Assembly (NCBI GenBank): GCA_934424575.1
Contig: CAKRXU010000026.1
Coordinates: 1-42,364 of the forward strand
Length of the DNA: 42,364 bases
Source: an uncultured Blautia sp.
Lineage (GTDB): Bacteria; Bacillota; Clostridia; Lachnospirales; Lachnospiraceae
Direction: 5' to 3'
Shown here piece by piece: positions 1-7,981 of this stretch; the stretch's first letter is position 1; every line of letters starts with the position of its first letter. The notes beneath the pieces are model-generated. The model worked only from the letters and a program-made list of their open reading frames with translations, was not told the origin of the DNA and searched no databases. Position numbers and translations under genes: made by a program.

Positions 1-10
1 ATTGTTGTGA

Positions 11-193
11 TTAGTCTTCTACTTTCACGATTTCTTTCTTGTTGTAGCTTCCGCACTCTTTACAAACTCTGTGAGGCATCATCAGGGCGCCGCATTTGCT
101 GCATTTTACCAGGTTCGGAGCACTCATTTTCCAGTTAGCACGTCTTTTGTCACGTCTAGCTTTGGATGATTTGTTCTTTGGACATATGGACAT
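11..193 (-). CDS. rpmF: 50S ribosomal protein L32
   Basis: Structural protein of the large ribosomal subunit, 60 residues, full length for bacterial L32. The N-terminus MSICPKNKSSKARRDKRRAN is the basic rRNA-contacting segment of the family, and CSKCG followed by CKECG forms the zinc ribbon, so this is the zinc-binding (C+) form. The start has an AAGGAGG site overlapping the end of the preceding DUF177 gene; only three bases separate the two genes (stop TAA, CCT, ATG), so they are surely cotranscribed and probably translationally coupled. DUF177-rpmF is a widely conserved bacterial pair. Only ten bases follow the stop in the window, so the terminator or next gene is not visible. Confidence 0.97.
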   Translation of the reverse strand: MSICPKNKSSKARRDKRRANWKMSAPNLVKCSKCGALMMPHRVCKECGSYNKKEIVKVED

Positions 194-196
194 AGG

Positions 197-724
197 TTAC
201 ACCTCCTTAAATTTACTAAATATATCACTGATGGCGGCCATACGTGGATCCTTCGGTTCCTCTGCGCATCCGCAGGGTCCCTGGTTCAGGTTCTTCCCGC
301 ACTGGCTGCAGATTCCTTTGCAGTTCTCTCTACAGAGAACCTTCAAAGGCCAGTTCATCAGTACCTCAAGATAGACCAACCGGTCCACATCCAGGTCTAT
401 TCCCGTGAGATAGTCATTCTCATCCAGATCTTCTACTCTGTCTTCATCAGATTGTTTCATATCCAGCTTGCGCTCAATGCTGTATGGGATCTCAACGGAA
501 ACCTGCTCAAGACAGCGGTCACACGGAATACCGACTGTGACACTTCCGTTACCGGTTAATTCCAGTACCTTATTGCCGGTATTGGCAATGGTAAGATTCA
601 CCGGAGTCTTATCCAGAATCGGATATTCTCCCAACTGAAATGAAATTGTATCTAGTTCAAGCTCAGGAGTGATCTGAATGATCTTTCCTTCACTATCAAT
701 AATCTCTGATAAATGAATCTGCAT
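197..724 (-). CDS. DUF177 (YceD/YlbN) family protein
   Basis: A 175-residue soluble protein of the DUF177 family, which almost always sits directly upstream of rpmF; in some bacteria and plants relatives are linked to 23S rRNA or large-subunit maturation. Visible features are an N-terminal beta-rich part, a CDRCLEQ motif near residue 90, and a C-terminal cysteine cluster CRENCKGICSQCGKNLNQG followed by PCGC, suggesting a metal site. The start is ATG with AGGAG eight bases upstream. A perfect sigma-A promoter lies about 25 bases before it, so the gene can be expressed apart from the acetate kinase gene that precedes it. The molecular function in this organism is inferred from the family only. 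Confidence 0.9.
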   Translation of the reverse strand: MQIHLSEIIDSEGKIIQITPELELDTISFQLGEYPILDKTPVNLTIANTGNKVLELTGNGSVTVGIPCDRCLEQVSVEIPYSIERKLDMKQSDEDRVEDLDENDYLTGIDLDVDRLVYLEVLMNWPLKVLCRENCKGICSQCGKNLNQGPCGCAEEPKDPRMAAISDIFSKFKEV

Positions 725-750
725 AATTATCTCCTACTCACACCTTATCA

Positions 751-779
751 ATTATACATAGATGACCTTGGTTTGTCAA
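751..779 (-). promoter_or_regulatory. Consensus sigma-A promoter of DUF177-rpmF
   Basis: On the minus strand a perfect TTGACA (complement of 774-779) is followed after 17 bases by a perfect TATAAT (complement of 751-756). Transcription would start about 745, giving a short leader before the DUF177 gene. This is the strongest promoter by consensus in the window, fitting ribosomal protein expression. Confidence 0.85.
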
Positions 780-850
780 TCTGATTTTTTAATTATTTTG
801 TATTTTTCTGCCAGATTTTCTGGCAGGGTATACTACATTTAGCATAGATA

Positions 851-889
851 AAGAGAAGGAATCTGCCGATACGGTAAATTCCCTCTCTT
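851..889 (-). terminator. Hairpin downstream of ackA
   Basis: Twelve-base arms AAGAGAAGGAAT (851-862) and ATTCCCTCTCTT (878-889) pair with one mismatch, 31 bases beyond the ackA stop. The T-tract on the minus strand is weak (TTTATC), so this may attenuate or protect the transcript rather than terminate fully. It separates ackA from the next promoter. Confidence 0.5.
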
Positions 890-919
890 ATTTCTTTATT
901 TATGCAGTAATACGATTAC

Positions 920-2110
920 TTATTTTACTAAAGCTACTGTATCTCTGCAGATTGCAAGCTCTTCGTTGGTAGGAATAACTGCAACTTTGACTTTGGAGTT
1001 CGGTGTGGAAATAACGATTTCTTCTCCAAATGTGTTGTTTGCAGTGTCATCGATCTCAACTCCGAGGTATCCAAGGTAGTTACATACATCTTTACGAAGT
1101 GCTCCTACGTTCTCGCCGATACCAGCTGTAAATACAATCGCATCTACACCGTTCATGGCTGCTACATAGCCGCCAACGAATTTAGCGATACCATAGCAGA
1201 GTACATCGTATGCATTCTTAGCATCTTCGTTTCCTGCTTCGATTGCTGCTCTGATGTCACGCATGTCGCTGCCGACTCCGGACATACCCTGAAGACCGGA
1301 TTTCTTATTCAGGACATTCATGACACCTGCAAGGTCAAGGTTCTCTTTCTTTGCGATGAACTCAACGATTGCCGGGTCAATGTTACCGGAACGTGTTCCC
1401 ATAACAACACCCTCAAGTGGTGTAAGTCCCATTGTAGTATCTACGCATTTGCCGTTCTGAACAGCACTGATGGAAGATCCGTTTCCAAGGTGGCAGACGA
1501 TAACTTTGGAGTTGTCTTTGTCAAGTCCGAGGAATTCTACAGCACGTTTGGATACGAAGCTGTGGGAGGTTCCGTGGAAACCATATCTTCTTACTTTGTA
1601 GTTTTTGTAGTATTCGATCGGAAGTCCGTACAGATATGCTTTTGCAGGCATTGTCTGATGGAAAGCTGTATCAAATACACCAACCTGCGGTACGCCTGGC
1701 ATAAGTTCTGCGCAGACACGGATACCGATCAGGTTTGCCGGGTTGTGAAGTGGTGCAAGGTCGTTGCACTCTTCTACTGTTGCGATCATCTCGTCTGTGA
1801 TCACTGCTGAGGAAGCGAATTTCTCGCCACCGTGTACGATACGATGTCCGATCGCATCTACTTCGCCAAGGCTCTTGATCGCACCTGTCTTGTCGTTTGT
1901 CAGTGCATCCAGTACGAACTGGATTGCTTCTTTGTGTGTAGGCATTGCACACTCTGTGATCTCTTTGTCAGATCCGGCTTTCTGATAAACCAGTCTTCCG
2001 TCGATTCCGATTCTTTCGCAAAGACCCTTTGCCAGAACATCCTCTGTATCAGAGTTGATGAGCTGATATTTCAGAGAGGAACTTCCGCAGTTAATTACCA
2101 ATACATTCAT
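920..2110 (-). CDS. ackA: Acetate kinase
   Basis: Converts acetyl phosphate and ADP to acetate and ATP, the energy-yielding last step of mixed-acid fermentation, in the cytoplasm. It is 396 residues, full length for AckA. Signatures seen are the N-terminal VLVINCGSSSLKYQL, GHRIVHGGEKF (about residue 87), FDTAFHQTMP, YGFHGTSH, CHLGNGSSI and the C-terminal FTAGIGEN, which together make the ASKHA-fold nucleotide and acetyl-phosphate sites. AGGAG precedes the ATG. It follows pta by 60 bases on the same strand, the usual order of the Pta-AckA pathway, and the two are probably one transcript. A hairpin lies downstream. Confidence 0.98.
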   Translation of the reverse strand: MNVLVINCGSSSLKYQLINSDTEDVLAKGLCERIGIDGRLVYQKAGSDKEITECAMPTHKEAIQFVLDALTNDKTGAIKSLGEVDAIGHRIVHGGEKFASSAVITDEMIATVEECNDLAPLHNPANLIGIRVCAELMPGVPQVGVFDTAFHQTMPAKAYLYGLPIEYYKNYKVRRYGFHGTSHSFVSKRAVEFLGLDKDNSKVIVCHLGNGSSISAVQNGKCVDTTMGLTPLEGVVMGTRSGNIDPAIVEFIAKKENLDLAGVMNVLNKKSGLQGMSGVGSDMRDIRAAIEAGNEDAKNAYDVLCYGIAKFVGGYVAAMNGVDAIVFTAGIGENVGALRKDVCNYLGYLGVEIDDTANNTFGEEIVISTPNSKVKVAVIPTNEELAICRDTVALVK

Positions 2111-2170
2111 CTTAATATCTCCTGTTCCATATATTTCAATATGTAATATTATTTATTGTTTGTGGCAAAA

Positions 2171-3178
2171 TTATTTGTCTTCTGCCTGGCACTGTACAGC
2201 TGTGATAGCAACAACACCAACGATATCATCTGCAGAGCATCCTCTGGACAGGTCGTTGACTGGTTTTGCGATACCCTGTGTAACAGGTCCGTATGCTTCT
2301 GCTTTGCCAAGACGCTGAGCAAGTTTGTATCCGATGTTTCCTGCATCAAGGTCAGGGAATACCAGAACGTTTGCTTTACCGGCAACTTCGCTTCCCGGAG
2401 CTTTGGATGCACCAACGCTTGGTACGATTGCTGCGTCAAGCTGGAATTCTCCGTCCAGTTTGAGTTCCGGATGTTCTTCTTTTGCGATTCTTGTAGCTTC
2501 TACCATCTTGTCTACGTCTGGATGTTTTGCACTTCCCTTTGTGGAGTGTGAAAGCATTGCAACGATCGGTTCTTCCTCAACAAGAAGCTGGAAGGATTCT
2601 GCAGAAGATGCTGCGATTGCAGAAAGTTCTTCCGGAGTCGGGTTCTGGTTCAGACCAGAGTCAGCAAATACAAATGCTCCGTTTGCGCCGTATTCGCAGT
2701 CCGGAACTACGATCAGGAAGAATGCGGATACCAGTTTGGTTCCTGGTTTTGTTTTGAGGATCTGCAGGCATGGACGAAGTGTGTCTGCTGTAGAGTGACA
2801 TGCACCGGACACCATACCGTCTGCATCGCCCATTTTTACCATCATTACACCATAGTATGGGTACTGAGTATGAAGGATCTCTTTTGCTTTTTCAGGTGTC
2901 ATACCTTTCTTAGCTCTCAGTTCTACAAATTTGTCAATGTAAGCCTGAGTTTTGTCAGATGTCTCTGGGTCAACGATTGTTGCTCCGGAGATATCGAATC
3001 CGCCTTCAGCAGCTTTCTTATTGATTTCTTCTTCGTTTCCGATGAGGATGATCTTGGCAACTCCCTCTTTCAGAATCTTATCAGTTGCCTCGAGAGTTCT
3101 CATGTCCTCTGTTTCTGGCAGTACGATAGTTTTGATGCTTTTTTTGGCTCTTTCTTTGAGTAAATCAACAAATCCCAT
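2171..3178 (-). CDS. pta: Phosphate acetyltransferase
   Basis: Transfers the acetyl group of acetyl-CoA to phosphate, making acetyl phosphate for AckA. The open frame extends upstream to 3214, but family members begin like MGFVDLLKERAKKS, so I place the start at 3178, giving 335 residues, the usual short single-domain Pta. Seen: TIVLPETED near the N-terminus, SGACHSTADTLRP in the middle, LDGEFQLDAA, and NVLVFPDLDAGNIGYKL, all typical. Unusually, no recognisable Shine-Dalgarno lies before this ATG (nearby bases are AGCAGCCATTTAATC), and a CATATACA/TGTATATG hairpin sits 24 bases upstream. The gene is preceded by about 530 bases of hairpin-rich non-coding sequence, so its expression signals seem rearranged or unusual. 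Confidence 0.96.
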   Translation of the reverse strand: MGFVDLLKERAKKSIKTIVLPETEDMRTLEATDKILKEGVAKIILIGNEEEINKKAAEGGFDISGATIVDPETSDKTQAYIDKFVELRAKKGMTPEKAKEILHTQYPYYGVMMVKMGDADGMVSGACHSTADTLRPCLQILKTKPGTKLVSAFFLIVVPDCEYGANGAFVFADSGLNQNPTPEELSAIAASSAESFQLLVEEEPIVAMLSHSTKGSAKHPDVDKMVEATRIAKEEHPELKLDGEFQLDAAIVPSVGASKAPGSEVAGKANVLVFPDLDAGNIGYKLAQRLGKAEAYGPVTQGIAKPVNDLSRGCSADDIVGVVAITAVQCQAEDK

Positions 3179-3706
3179 GATTAAATGGCTGCTACTCGAA
3201 ACATATACAAGCATGTATATGCCAGATGATTCGCTATAATCTCACGATTTATAGTTACTGCTTCAACGTGTATGCTTTGGTAATCACCAAGTGATTTACT
3301 ACTCACAAGTTCATCTACACTCCACAGCCGTAAATTCCCGACTAAGCCATCGGTACATACCTATAAATTCATATCATTGATTAGATATAGGTTTAGTTTT
3401 CATCTGAAATAGCTTTTCCTTTCCTAGTTTTTAATATTTTGCCACTTGGTTTTCGTGGACTTATACCATTGCTCAGCTGTTACCATCAGGATTCTACTCC
3501 TTAGTTAGCAAGACTATTTCAACTTGCACTGGTTTTTTTCCTACAACTCCAGCTGCTGTTACGTCAGCACAAACGAATACCTCGGATTTCAGGTATCTTT
3601 GAGTATATTAACTCACTACCACAACCGTTTTCAGTTACTTCCGCAATTCTCCTTTCGTCATTTCGGCCTTATGACCATGTGAGCATCCAGAATACGACCT
3701 CACGGT
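3179..3706 (-). other. Hairpin-rich untranslated leader or mobile-element remnant upstream of pta
   Basis: About 530 bases without a credible gene, between a consensus promoter (3714-3742) and the pta start. Read on the minus strand it is a row of short stem-loops. Paired arms on plus coordinates: 3679-3683/3699-3703, 3657-3661/3671-3675, 3600-3604/3611-3615, 3577-3582/3591-3596, 3554-3558/3565-3569, 3508-3512/3523-3527, 3488-3491/3498-3501, 3442-3445/3455-3458, 3359-3365/3386-3392, 3338-3341/3350-3353, 3282-3287/3291-3296, 3234-3239/3249-3254 and 3202-3209/3214-3221. It could be a large structured leader RNA. It could also be the decayed right end of a TnpB-type IS element: a GAAGCAG stretch followed by a terminal-type hairpin near 3234-3271 resembles such ends, and short open stretches occur. 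I recognise no known riboswitch class in it. Confidence 0.45.
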
Positions 3707-3713
3707 TAGACTT

Positions 3714-3742
3714 ATTATACCCCCAGAATTTGTGCATTTCAA
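3714..3742 (-). promoter_or_regulatory. Sigma-A promoter reading toward pta
   Basis: Minus-strand TTGAAA (complement of 3737-3742), 17 bases, then TATAAT (complement of 3714-3719). It reads into the structured region and then pta. No other equally good promoter was seen closer to pta, so the pta-ackA transcript probably has a leader of about 530 bases. Confidence 0.7.
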
Positions 3743-3814
3743 GTAGTTGACATGTAGATTCTTCCAAAGAGCGGTATTTTTTAACGTGCAATCCGGGCAA
3801 AATCACGAACTTTT

Positions 3815-4732
3815 TCAGTCCTTAAAGAAAAATCTATATATCCTCGCATATTTTTTCTTATTTACATCTACTCTCCACATAAAGACTGTCATCGCAAGAA
3901 TCACTGCCGCCAGCCCTGAGATAAAAAACAGATTTGTTTTTCCGCTGGAATAATAAGAAATAAGCACATTTCCATCTTCATCTTCCAGATATCGCACCGC
4001 ATAATACATTTCCTTTTTTTCTCCTGCCAGTTCTGTTTCCAGTTTGAACTTTTTGCCTGCCAGAAGTTCTTCCTGAAATAATTCTTTGTTCAACAGAACC
4101 TCTTCATAACCAGCTATATGGATTTCTTTTCCATCCATATAAAATTTCATATCTTCAGCGTAATGCTCGATCGGTTCTGCATGGATCTGTCCATAAAATT
4201 CTGTTTCTTCTCTCGGCGGAAGTATACTGGCGATTCCCATACATGCCATGCACATACCCCAAACGGCAAGCACGACAAGAATAACCGTATGTCTGGATCT
4301 TTCCCAGAGCTCCGGCATTCTTTGTCCACAATGATATTTTGCATATTTTCTCTCTGCAACCTTGACCAAAGGTTCTTTTTCCTCGGTCGCATCATCAAGC
4401 ACGATCCTGCCGTTTTTAAAGTAAAGAATAATCTCTTCAAAATTATTCTGAAAACAGAACCCTTCCAAATCCTGATAATAAAATTTTTTTGTTTTTCTCC
4501 GAAAATCTCTGACCATGATTTCTTCATCATCATACGTAATAAAGAAATTCCTGGCATCCAGAATTCCATACAATCCGTATATACCGATCAAAATACCCAC
4601 GGCGGCCATTGATATTTCTGCCCAGGATAAGTTTTTGACAATCAAAATACCTGCTGCAATAATTCCAATGCATAAAAGCGGGATACAGATCAGAAGCTGT
4701 ATGCGGACTTTTTTCAGAGTTCTTTTTTTCAT
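3815..4732 (-). CDS. Membrane protein of unknown function
   Basis: A 305-residue protein I do not recognise. It has four likely membrane segments: two near the N-terminus (about 11-33 and 37-58), one in the middle (about 147-170, TVILVVLAVWGMCMACMG) and one near the C-terminus (about 270-288). A segment after the second helix (DDEEIMVRDFRRKTKKFYYQDLEGF) resembles the bacterial PH-like or DUF-type cytoplasmic domains found in similar small membrane proteins. The segment between helices three and four is about 100 residues and lacks cysteines. The start ATG is weakly supported: the preceding bases (GGAAGGAGACGGAT) hold a good GGAG site, which favours this start. It is convergent with nothing and divergent from tmcAL. 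Confidence 0.75.
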   Translation of the reverse strand: MKKRTLKKVRIQLLICIPLLCIGIIAAGILIVKNLSWAEISMAAVGILIGIYGLYGILDARNFFITYDDEEIMVRDFRRKTKKFYYQDLEGFCFQNNFEEIILYFKNGRIVLDDATEEKEPLVKVAERKYAKYHCGQRMPELWERSRHTVILVVLAVWGMCMACMGIASILPPREETEFYGQIHAEPIEHYAEDMKFYMDGKEIHIAGYEEVLLNKELFQEELLAGKKFKLETELAGEKKEMYYAVRYLEDEDGNVLISYYSSGKTNLFFISGLAAVILAMTVFMWRVDVNKKKYARIYRFFFKD

Positions 4733-4817
4733 ATCCGTCTCCTTCCTGCGATTTAGCTGTTTAAACAGATTTTATCATTTTGTGGCATTGCTTACAATAC
4801 ATCTTAATGATATCAGC

Positions 4818-4846
4818 TTGCCGCGTTTTTTTTCGTATGCTACAAT
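4818..4846 (+). promoter_or_regulatory. Promoter of tmcAL
   Basis: TTGCCG at 4818-4823 and TACAAT at 4841-4846 with a 17-base spacer, about 45 bases before the tmcAL start. It is a moderate match to sigma-A consensus. Confidence 0.6.
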
Positions 4847-4890
4847 AGGAAAACCAGATAACTTTTGCCGTGGGCAGAAAGGATTTTATT

Positions 4891-6219
4891 ATGAAAGTAA
4901 CCGGGATCATTGCGGAGTATAATCCGTTTCACAGGGGACATAAATATCAGATAGATTACTGCAAAAAAGAACTGGGGGCAGATTATGTGATCGTTGCCAT
5001 GAGTGGCGATTATGTGCAAAGGGGCACGCCGGCGCTCCTTTCGAAACATGTGCGGGCTGAGATGGCACTTCGATGTGGTGCGGATCTCGTGCTTGAAATG
5101 CCGGTGTCGGTGAGCACTGCCAGCGCGGAAGCTTTTGCCATGGGCGGGGTTTCCATGCTGGATGGACTGCATGTTGTGGATGAACTTTGTTTCGGAAGTG
5201 AATACGGTGACGTTTCTGCCTTGCAGGAGCTTGCGGAAATTCTTGTAAAGGAACCAGAAGAATACCGGCGATTACTGAAAGAATTTCTGGGAAAAGGACT
5301 GTCCTTTCCTGCTGCCAGAAGCCAGGCACTGATGGAATATTTCAGAAATCCCCGCAACTTTACAGGAGATGATTTTGACGGTGTGCTGACTCCGCTCCTG
5401 AATCAGATTGCGCAGATCCTGAATTCTCCGAACAATATTCTTGGAATTGAATATTGCAAGGCACTTCTGCGGCTTGAAAGCAATATAAAACCAGTCACCC
5501 TGAAACGTCAGGGCATGGGATATCACGAAACGATTCCGGCCGCTGTTTCCACAGATGCTCCTTTTGCATCTGTTTCTGCAGATACTACTGCCGATAACAT
5601 TCCCTTCGCGTCTGCCTCTGCGATCCGCGAACTTCTGAAATCCGATCTCACGCAGGAAACAATCTCCCGAATCACCGCGCAGGTTCCAGATGAGGTCTGC
5701 ACACTCCTTGCCTCTTCCCTGCGGAAAAATGAATGCCTGACAGAAGATGCCTTTGACCCACTTCTTTCTTATTGTATATTAAAGGGAAAGGCGGACAGTT
5801 TTTGCAATTATCTGGATGTCTCCGGAAATCTCGCCGAGCGGATCGTAAACCGTTCAAATGAGATCAATGGTTTCCTTCAGGCTGCATCTCTCCTCAAGAC
5901 AAAAGAACTCACCCAGACCAGGATCCAGCGCGCACTGCTCCATATCATCCTGGATATCCGTGAAGTACCGTCTGCCGTCCCCTACGCCCGTGTCCTCGGT
6001 TTCCGCAGAGAAAGCAGCGCACTGCTGAAAGAGATCAAACGCAGCAGTTCGATCCCGCTTCTCACCAAGCTCGCAGACGCAGACAGTCTCCTCGATGAGA
6101 CTGGATTGAAACTGCTTGCAGAAACAACCTTTGCATCAAATCTCTATGAAAAACTACTCTGCCAGAAAAGCGGCAAAAAATTCATCCATGAATATCAAAA
6201 ACAGCTGGTCCTGATCTAG
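4891..6219 (+). CDS. tmcAL: tRNA(Met) cytidine acetate ligase
   Basis: Makes N4-acetylcytidine at the wobble position of elongator tRNA-Met using free acetate and ATP through an acetyl-AMP intermediate (family formerly YlbM/DUF795). It is 442 residues. The N-terminus MKVTGIIAEYNPFHRGHKYQ contains the HxGH-type nucleotidyltransferase motif, and further family blocks are IVAMSGDYVQRGTPA, NNILGIEYCKAL and SASAIRELL. The start is ATG with AGAAAGGA eight bases upstream; the open frame reaches back to a GTG at 4870 with no site. The gene diverges from pta-ackA, DUF177 and rpmF; ylbM, ylbN and rpmF are also neighbours in Bacillus. The second half of the gene is richer in C-ending codons than the first. 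Confidence 0.95.
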   Translation: MKVTGIIAEYNPFHRGHKYQIDYCKKELGADYVIVAMSGDYVQRGTPALLSKHVRAEMALRCGADLVLEMPVSVSTASAEAFAMGGVSMLDGLHVVDELCFGSEYGDVSALQELAEILVKEPEEYRRLLKEFLGKGLSFPAARSQALMEYFRNPRNFTGDDFDGVLTPLLNQIAQILNSPNNILGIEYCKALLRLESNIKPVTLKRQGMGYHETIPAAVSTDAPFASVSADTTADNIPFASASAIRELLKSDLTQETISRITAQVPDEVCTLLASSLRKNECLTEDAFDPLLSYCILKGKADSFCNYLDVSGNLAERIVNRSNEINGFLQAASLLKTKELTQTRIQRALLHIILDIREVPSAVPYARVLGFRRESSALLKEIKRSSSIPLLTKLADADSLLDETGLKLLAETTFASNLYEKLLCQKSGKKFIHEYQKQLVLI

Positions 6220-6235
6220 GGCCAGCTGCTGTTAT
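6203..6235. terminator. Bidirectional terminator between tmcAL and trpZ
   Basis: AGCTGGTCC (6203-6211) pairs with GGGCCAGCT (6219-6227) through a 7-base loop; the tmcAL stop codon lies at the loop edge. T-rich tails follow on both strands (TTATTTTA on plus, GTTTTTG on minus), fitting convergent genes 17 bases apart. Confidence 0.75.
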
Positions 6236-6236
6236 T

Positions 6237-7025
6237 TTAGTCTGACAGAAGGATACGGTCATTATCAAGGGCCTTACCGGCTCCTGTCCTGAATTTCTCA
6301 AGCAGACCATCTACGGTCATATTTTTCTTTTCTTCTCCGCCGATATCAAGCACGATATTTCCAGAGTCCATCATCAGGATCCTGTTTCCGAGGTCGATCG
6401 CGGACTGCATATTATGTGTGATCATCAGGCAGGTAAGCTGATGTTCTTCTACGATACGTCTTGTCAGATTCAGGACCTTTTCGGCGGTTCCCGGGTCAAG
6501 TGCTGCGGTGTGCTCGTCCAGAAGAAGTAATTTCGGCGGATTCATCGTCGCCATCAGAAGGGTAAGTGCCTGTCTCTGGCCACCGGAAAGAAGTCCTACC
6601 GGATGACTCATACGCTCTTCCAGACCAATGTCGAGTTTCTTTAACTCCTCGCGGAATCTCTCTTTTTCCTGGCGGGTCGTATGGGAAAGCCAGCCGCCCT
6701 TACCGGCTGCAAGAGCAAGGTTTTCCTCGATCGTCATGCCCGGGGCTGTTCCACGCATCGGATCCTGATAAAGACGTCCGATCTCTCTTGCGCGTGCATG
6801 CTGTGGCATGAAAGTAATATCCCTGCCATCCAGCTCGATCGCACCTGTATCTGTCATAAAGTCACCACAGATTGCATTAAAAAGAGTGGATTTTCCCGCT
6901 CCGTTGGAACCAATGATCGTTGCAAAATCACCTTTTTTGAGTTCAAGCGAAAGATCTGTGATCGCTTTTTTCTCATTGACAGTTCCCGGATTAAATGTTT
7001 TTGAGATATGGCTGATTTTTAACAT
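6237..7025 (-). CDS. trpZ: Tryptophan ABC transporter ATP-binding protein (TrpZ-like)
   Basis: Powers import by the TrpXYZ-type transporter. It is 262 residues from the ATG at 7025, chosen because AAAGGAGG lies nine bases upstream; an in-frame ATG two codons earlier is too close to that site. Motifs: Walker A GSNGAGKST (about residue 38), ABC signature LSGGQRQAL, Walker B LLLLDEHTAALDP and the H-loop in ITHNMQSA. The subfamily resembles the LivF/LivG-like ATPases that pair with ABC_sub_bind (PF04392) receptors. It begins two bases after the permease stop, so it is the last gene of a three-gene operon. Tryptophan as substrate is inferred from the UGG T-box upstream and the conserved gene order. 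Confidence 0.88.
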   Translation of the reverse strand: MLKISHISKTFNPGTVNEKKAITDLSLELKKGDFATIIGSNGAGKSTLFNAICGDFMTDTGAIELDGRDITFMPQHARAREIGRLYQDPMRGTAPGMTIEENLALAAGKGGWLSHTTRQEKERFREELKKLDIGLEERMSHPVGLLSGGQRQALTLLMATMNPPKLLLLDEHTAALDPGTAEKVLNLTRRIVEEHQLTCLMITHNMQSAIDLGNRILMMDSGNIVLDIGGEEKKNMTVDGLLEKFRTGAGKALDNDRILLSD

Positions 7026-7027
7026 GA

Positions 7028-7954
7028 TCATCTGCCTCCTTTTTTGTGTGTCAGTCTGCGGCGGATCTGCGGCCACTGCTTCTTAAGATATGGACCGGAG
7101 ATCGCAAGGACAACGATGACAGATGATACGAGTTTCAGCATGAACGCCGGCATGTTGAAACGAAGCGCGATCGTATAGACCAGACGGAAAATAAAGGACC
7201 CAAGGACCATTCCTACGGCTCTCACAAAGATTCCGCCGCGGCCGAGGATCGTGCCTCCGATCAGCAGGGATGCCAGTGCGATCGTGACCATTCCCTGTCC
7301 GATGTTGATATCTACAGATTTCTGTGACTGGGACAGAAGGCATCCGGAAAGTGCGGTAAAGGAGTTGGCTACACACAGTCCGATGATCGTTGTAAATACC
7401 GGGTTGATCGAGGAAGATTTGACCATATCAGAGTTATTTCCGGTTGCACGGATCGCAAGACCAAGTCTTGTCTTCAGGAAAAATACCAGAAATACGATGA
7501 CAAGGATCACCGCGATCGCAGCAATGAGGATATCCTCTCTTCCCTTCAATGGTGTACCTGCAAGCGCATCTTTCATCATGGTAAATACGGTCGTAGTCCT
7601 GTTCATATTGATGAGGGAAGAACCTCCCATCACCGCAATGTTCACAGAATAAAGCGCTGTATTTACGATGATTCCTGCGAGCAGGCTGTCAACGCCAAGC
7701 TTCGTCTGCAGGATCGCAGTCACAAATCCGGAACCCACACCGGCGAGCATGGCCGCCAGAATAGACAGGAACGGATGACCGCTGACTGCCACGACAGCAC
7801 CTACGGCTGCTCCGAAAGTAAAGCAGCCGTCAGTAGAAAGATCGCAGACATTCAGCATGGAATAGCTAAGAAACAGAGCAAGGACAGTCAGGGAACAGAT
7901 CAGTCCGAGCTTCAGGGCAGTCTCTCCGAGGGAGAGCATTGTTGCAATCGTCAC
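7028..7954 (-). CDS. trpY: Tryptophan ABC transporter permease (TrpY-like)
   Basis: Membrane subunit of the TrpXYZ-type importer, 308 residues from a GTG at 7954 with GGAGG eight bases upstream (the open frame begins at a TTG inside that site, which cannot be the start). It has eight to ten hydrophobic segments, beginning LGLICSLTVLALFLSYSML, and the branched-chain-amino-acid permease style of sequence (IVNTALYSVNIAVMGG, LASLLIGGTILGRGG). It ends with a basic cytoplasmic tail. It lies between the receptor gene and the ATPase gene; a 27-bp palindromic repeat occupies the gap to the receptor gene and may set relative expression by stabilising the upstream message. Confidence 0.88.
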   Translation of the reverse strand: MTIATMLSLGETALKLGLICSLTVLALFLSYSMLNVCDLSTDGCFTFGAAVGAVVAVSGHPFLSILAAMLAGVGSGFVTAILQTKLGVDSLLAGIIVNTALYSVNIAVMGGSSLINMNRTTTVFTMMKDALAGTPLKGREDILIAAIAVILVIVFLVFFLKTRLGLAIRATGNNSDMVKSSSINPVFTTIIGLCVANSFTALSGCLLSQSQKSVDINIGQGMVTIALASLLIGGTILGRGGIFVRAVGMVLGSFIFRLVYTIALRFNMPAFMLKLVSSVIVVLAISGPYLKKQWPQIRRRLTHKKGGR

Positions 7955-7981
7955 GATGAATTCCTCCAATTAGGTTTATTT

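Noticed and set aside
96..374. Plus-strand frame of 92 codons over rpmF and DUF177
   Set aside because: It is a shadow of two well supported minus-strand genes and has no ribosome-binding site or recognisable sequence.
3239..3400. A translated TnpB C-terminus in the pta leader
   Set aside because: Short open stretches exist in all three frames and each can be made to look like TnpB tails, but stops interrupt every one; not enough to call a gene or pseudogene.
3179..3706. Group II intron or known riboswitch in the pta leader
   Set aside because: I looked for a domain V-type hairpin and GUGCG start, and for common riboswitch core sequences, and saw none; this leaves the element unclassified.
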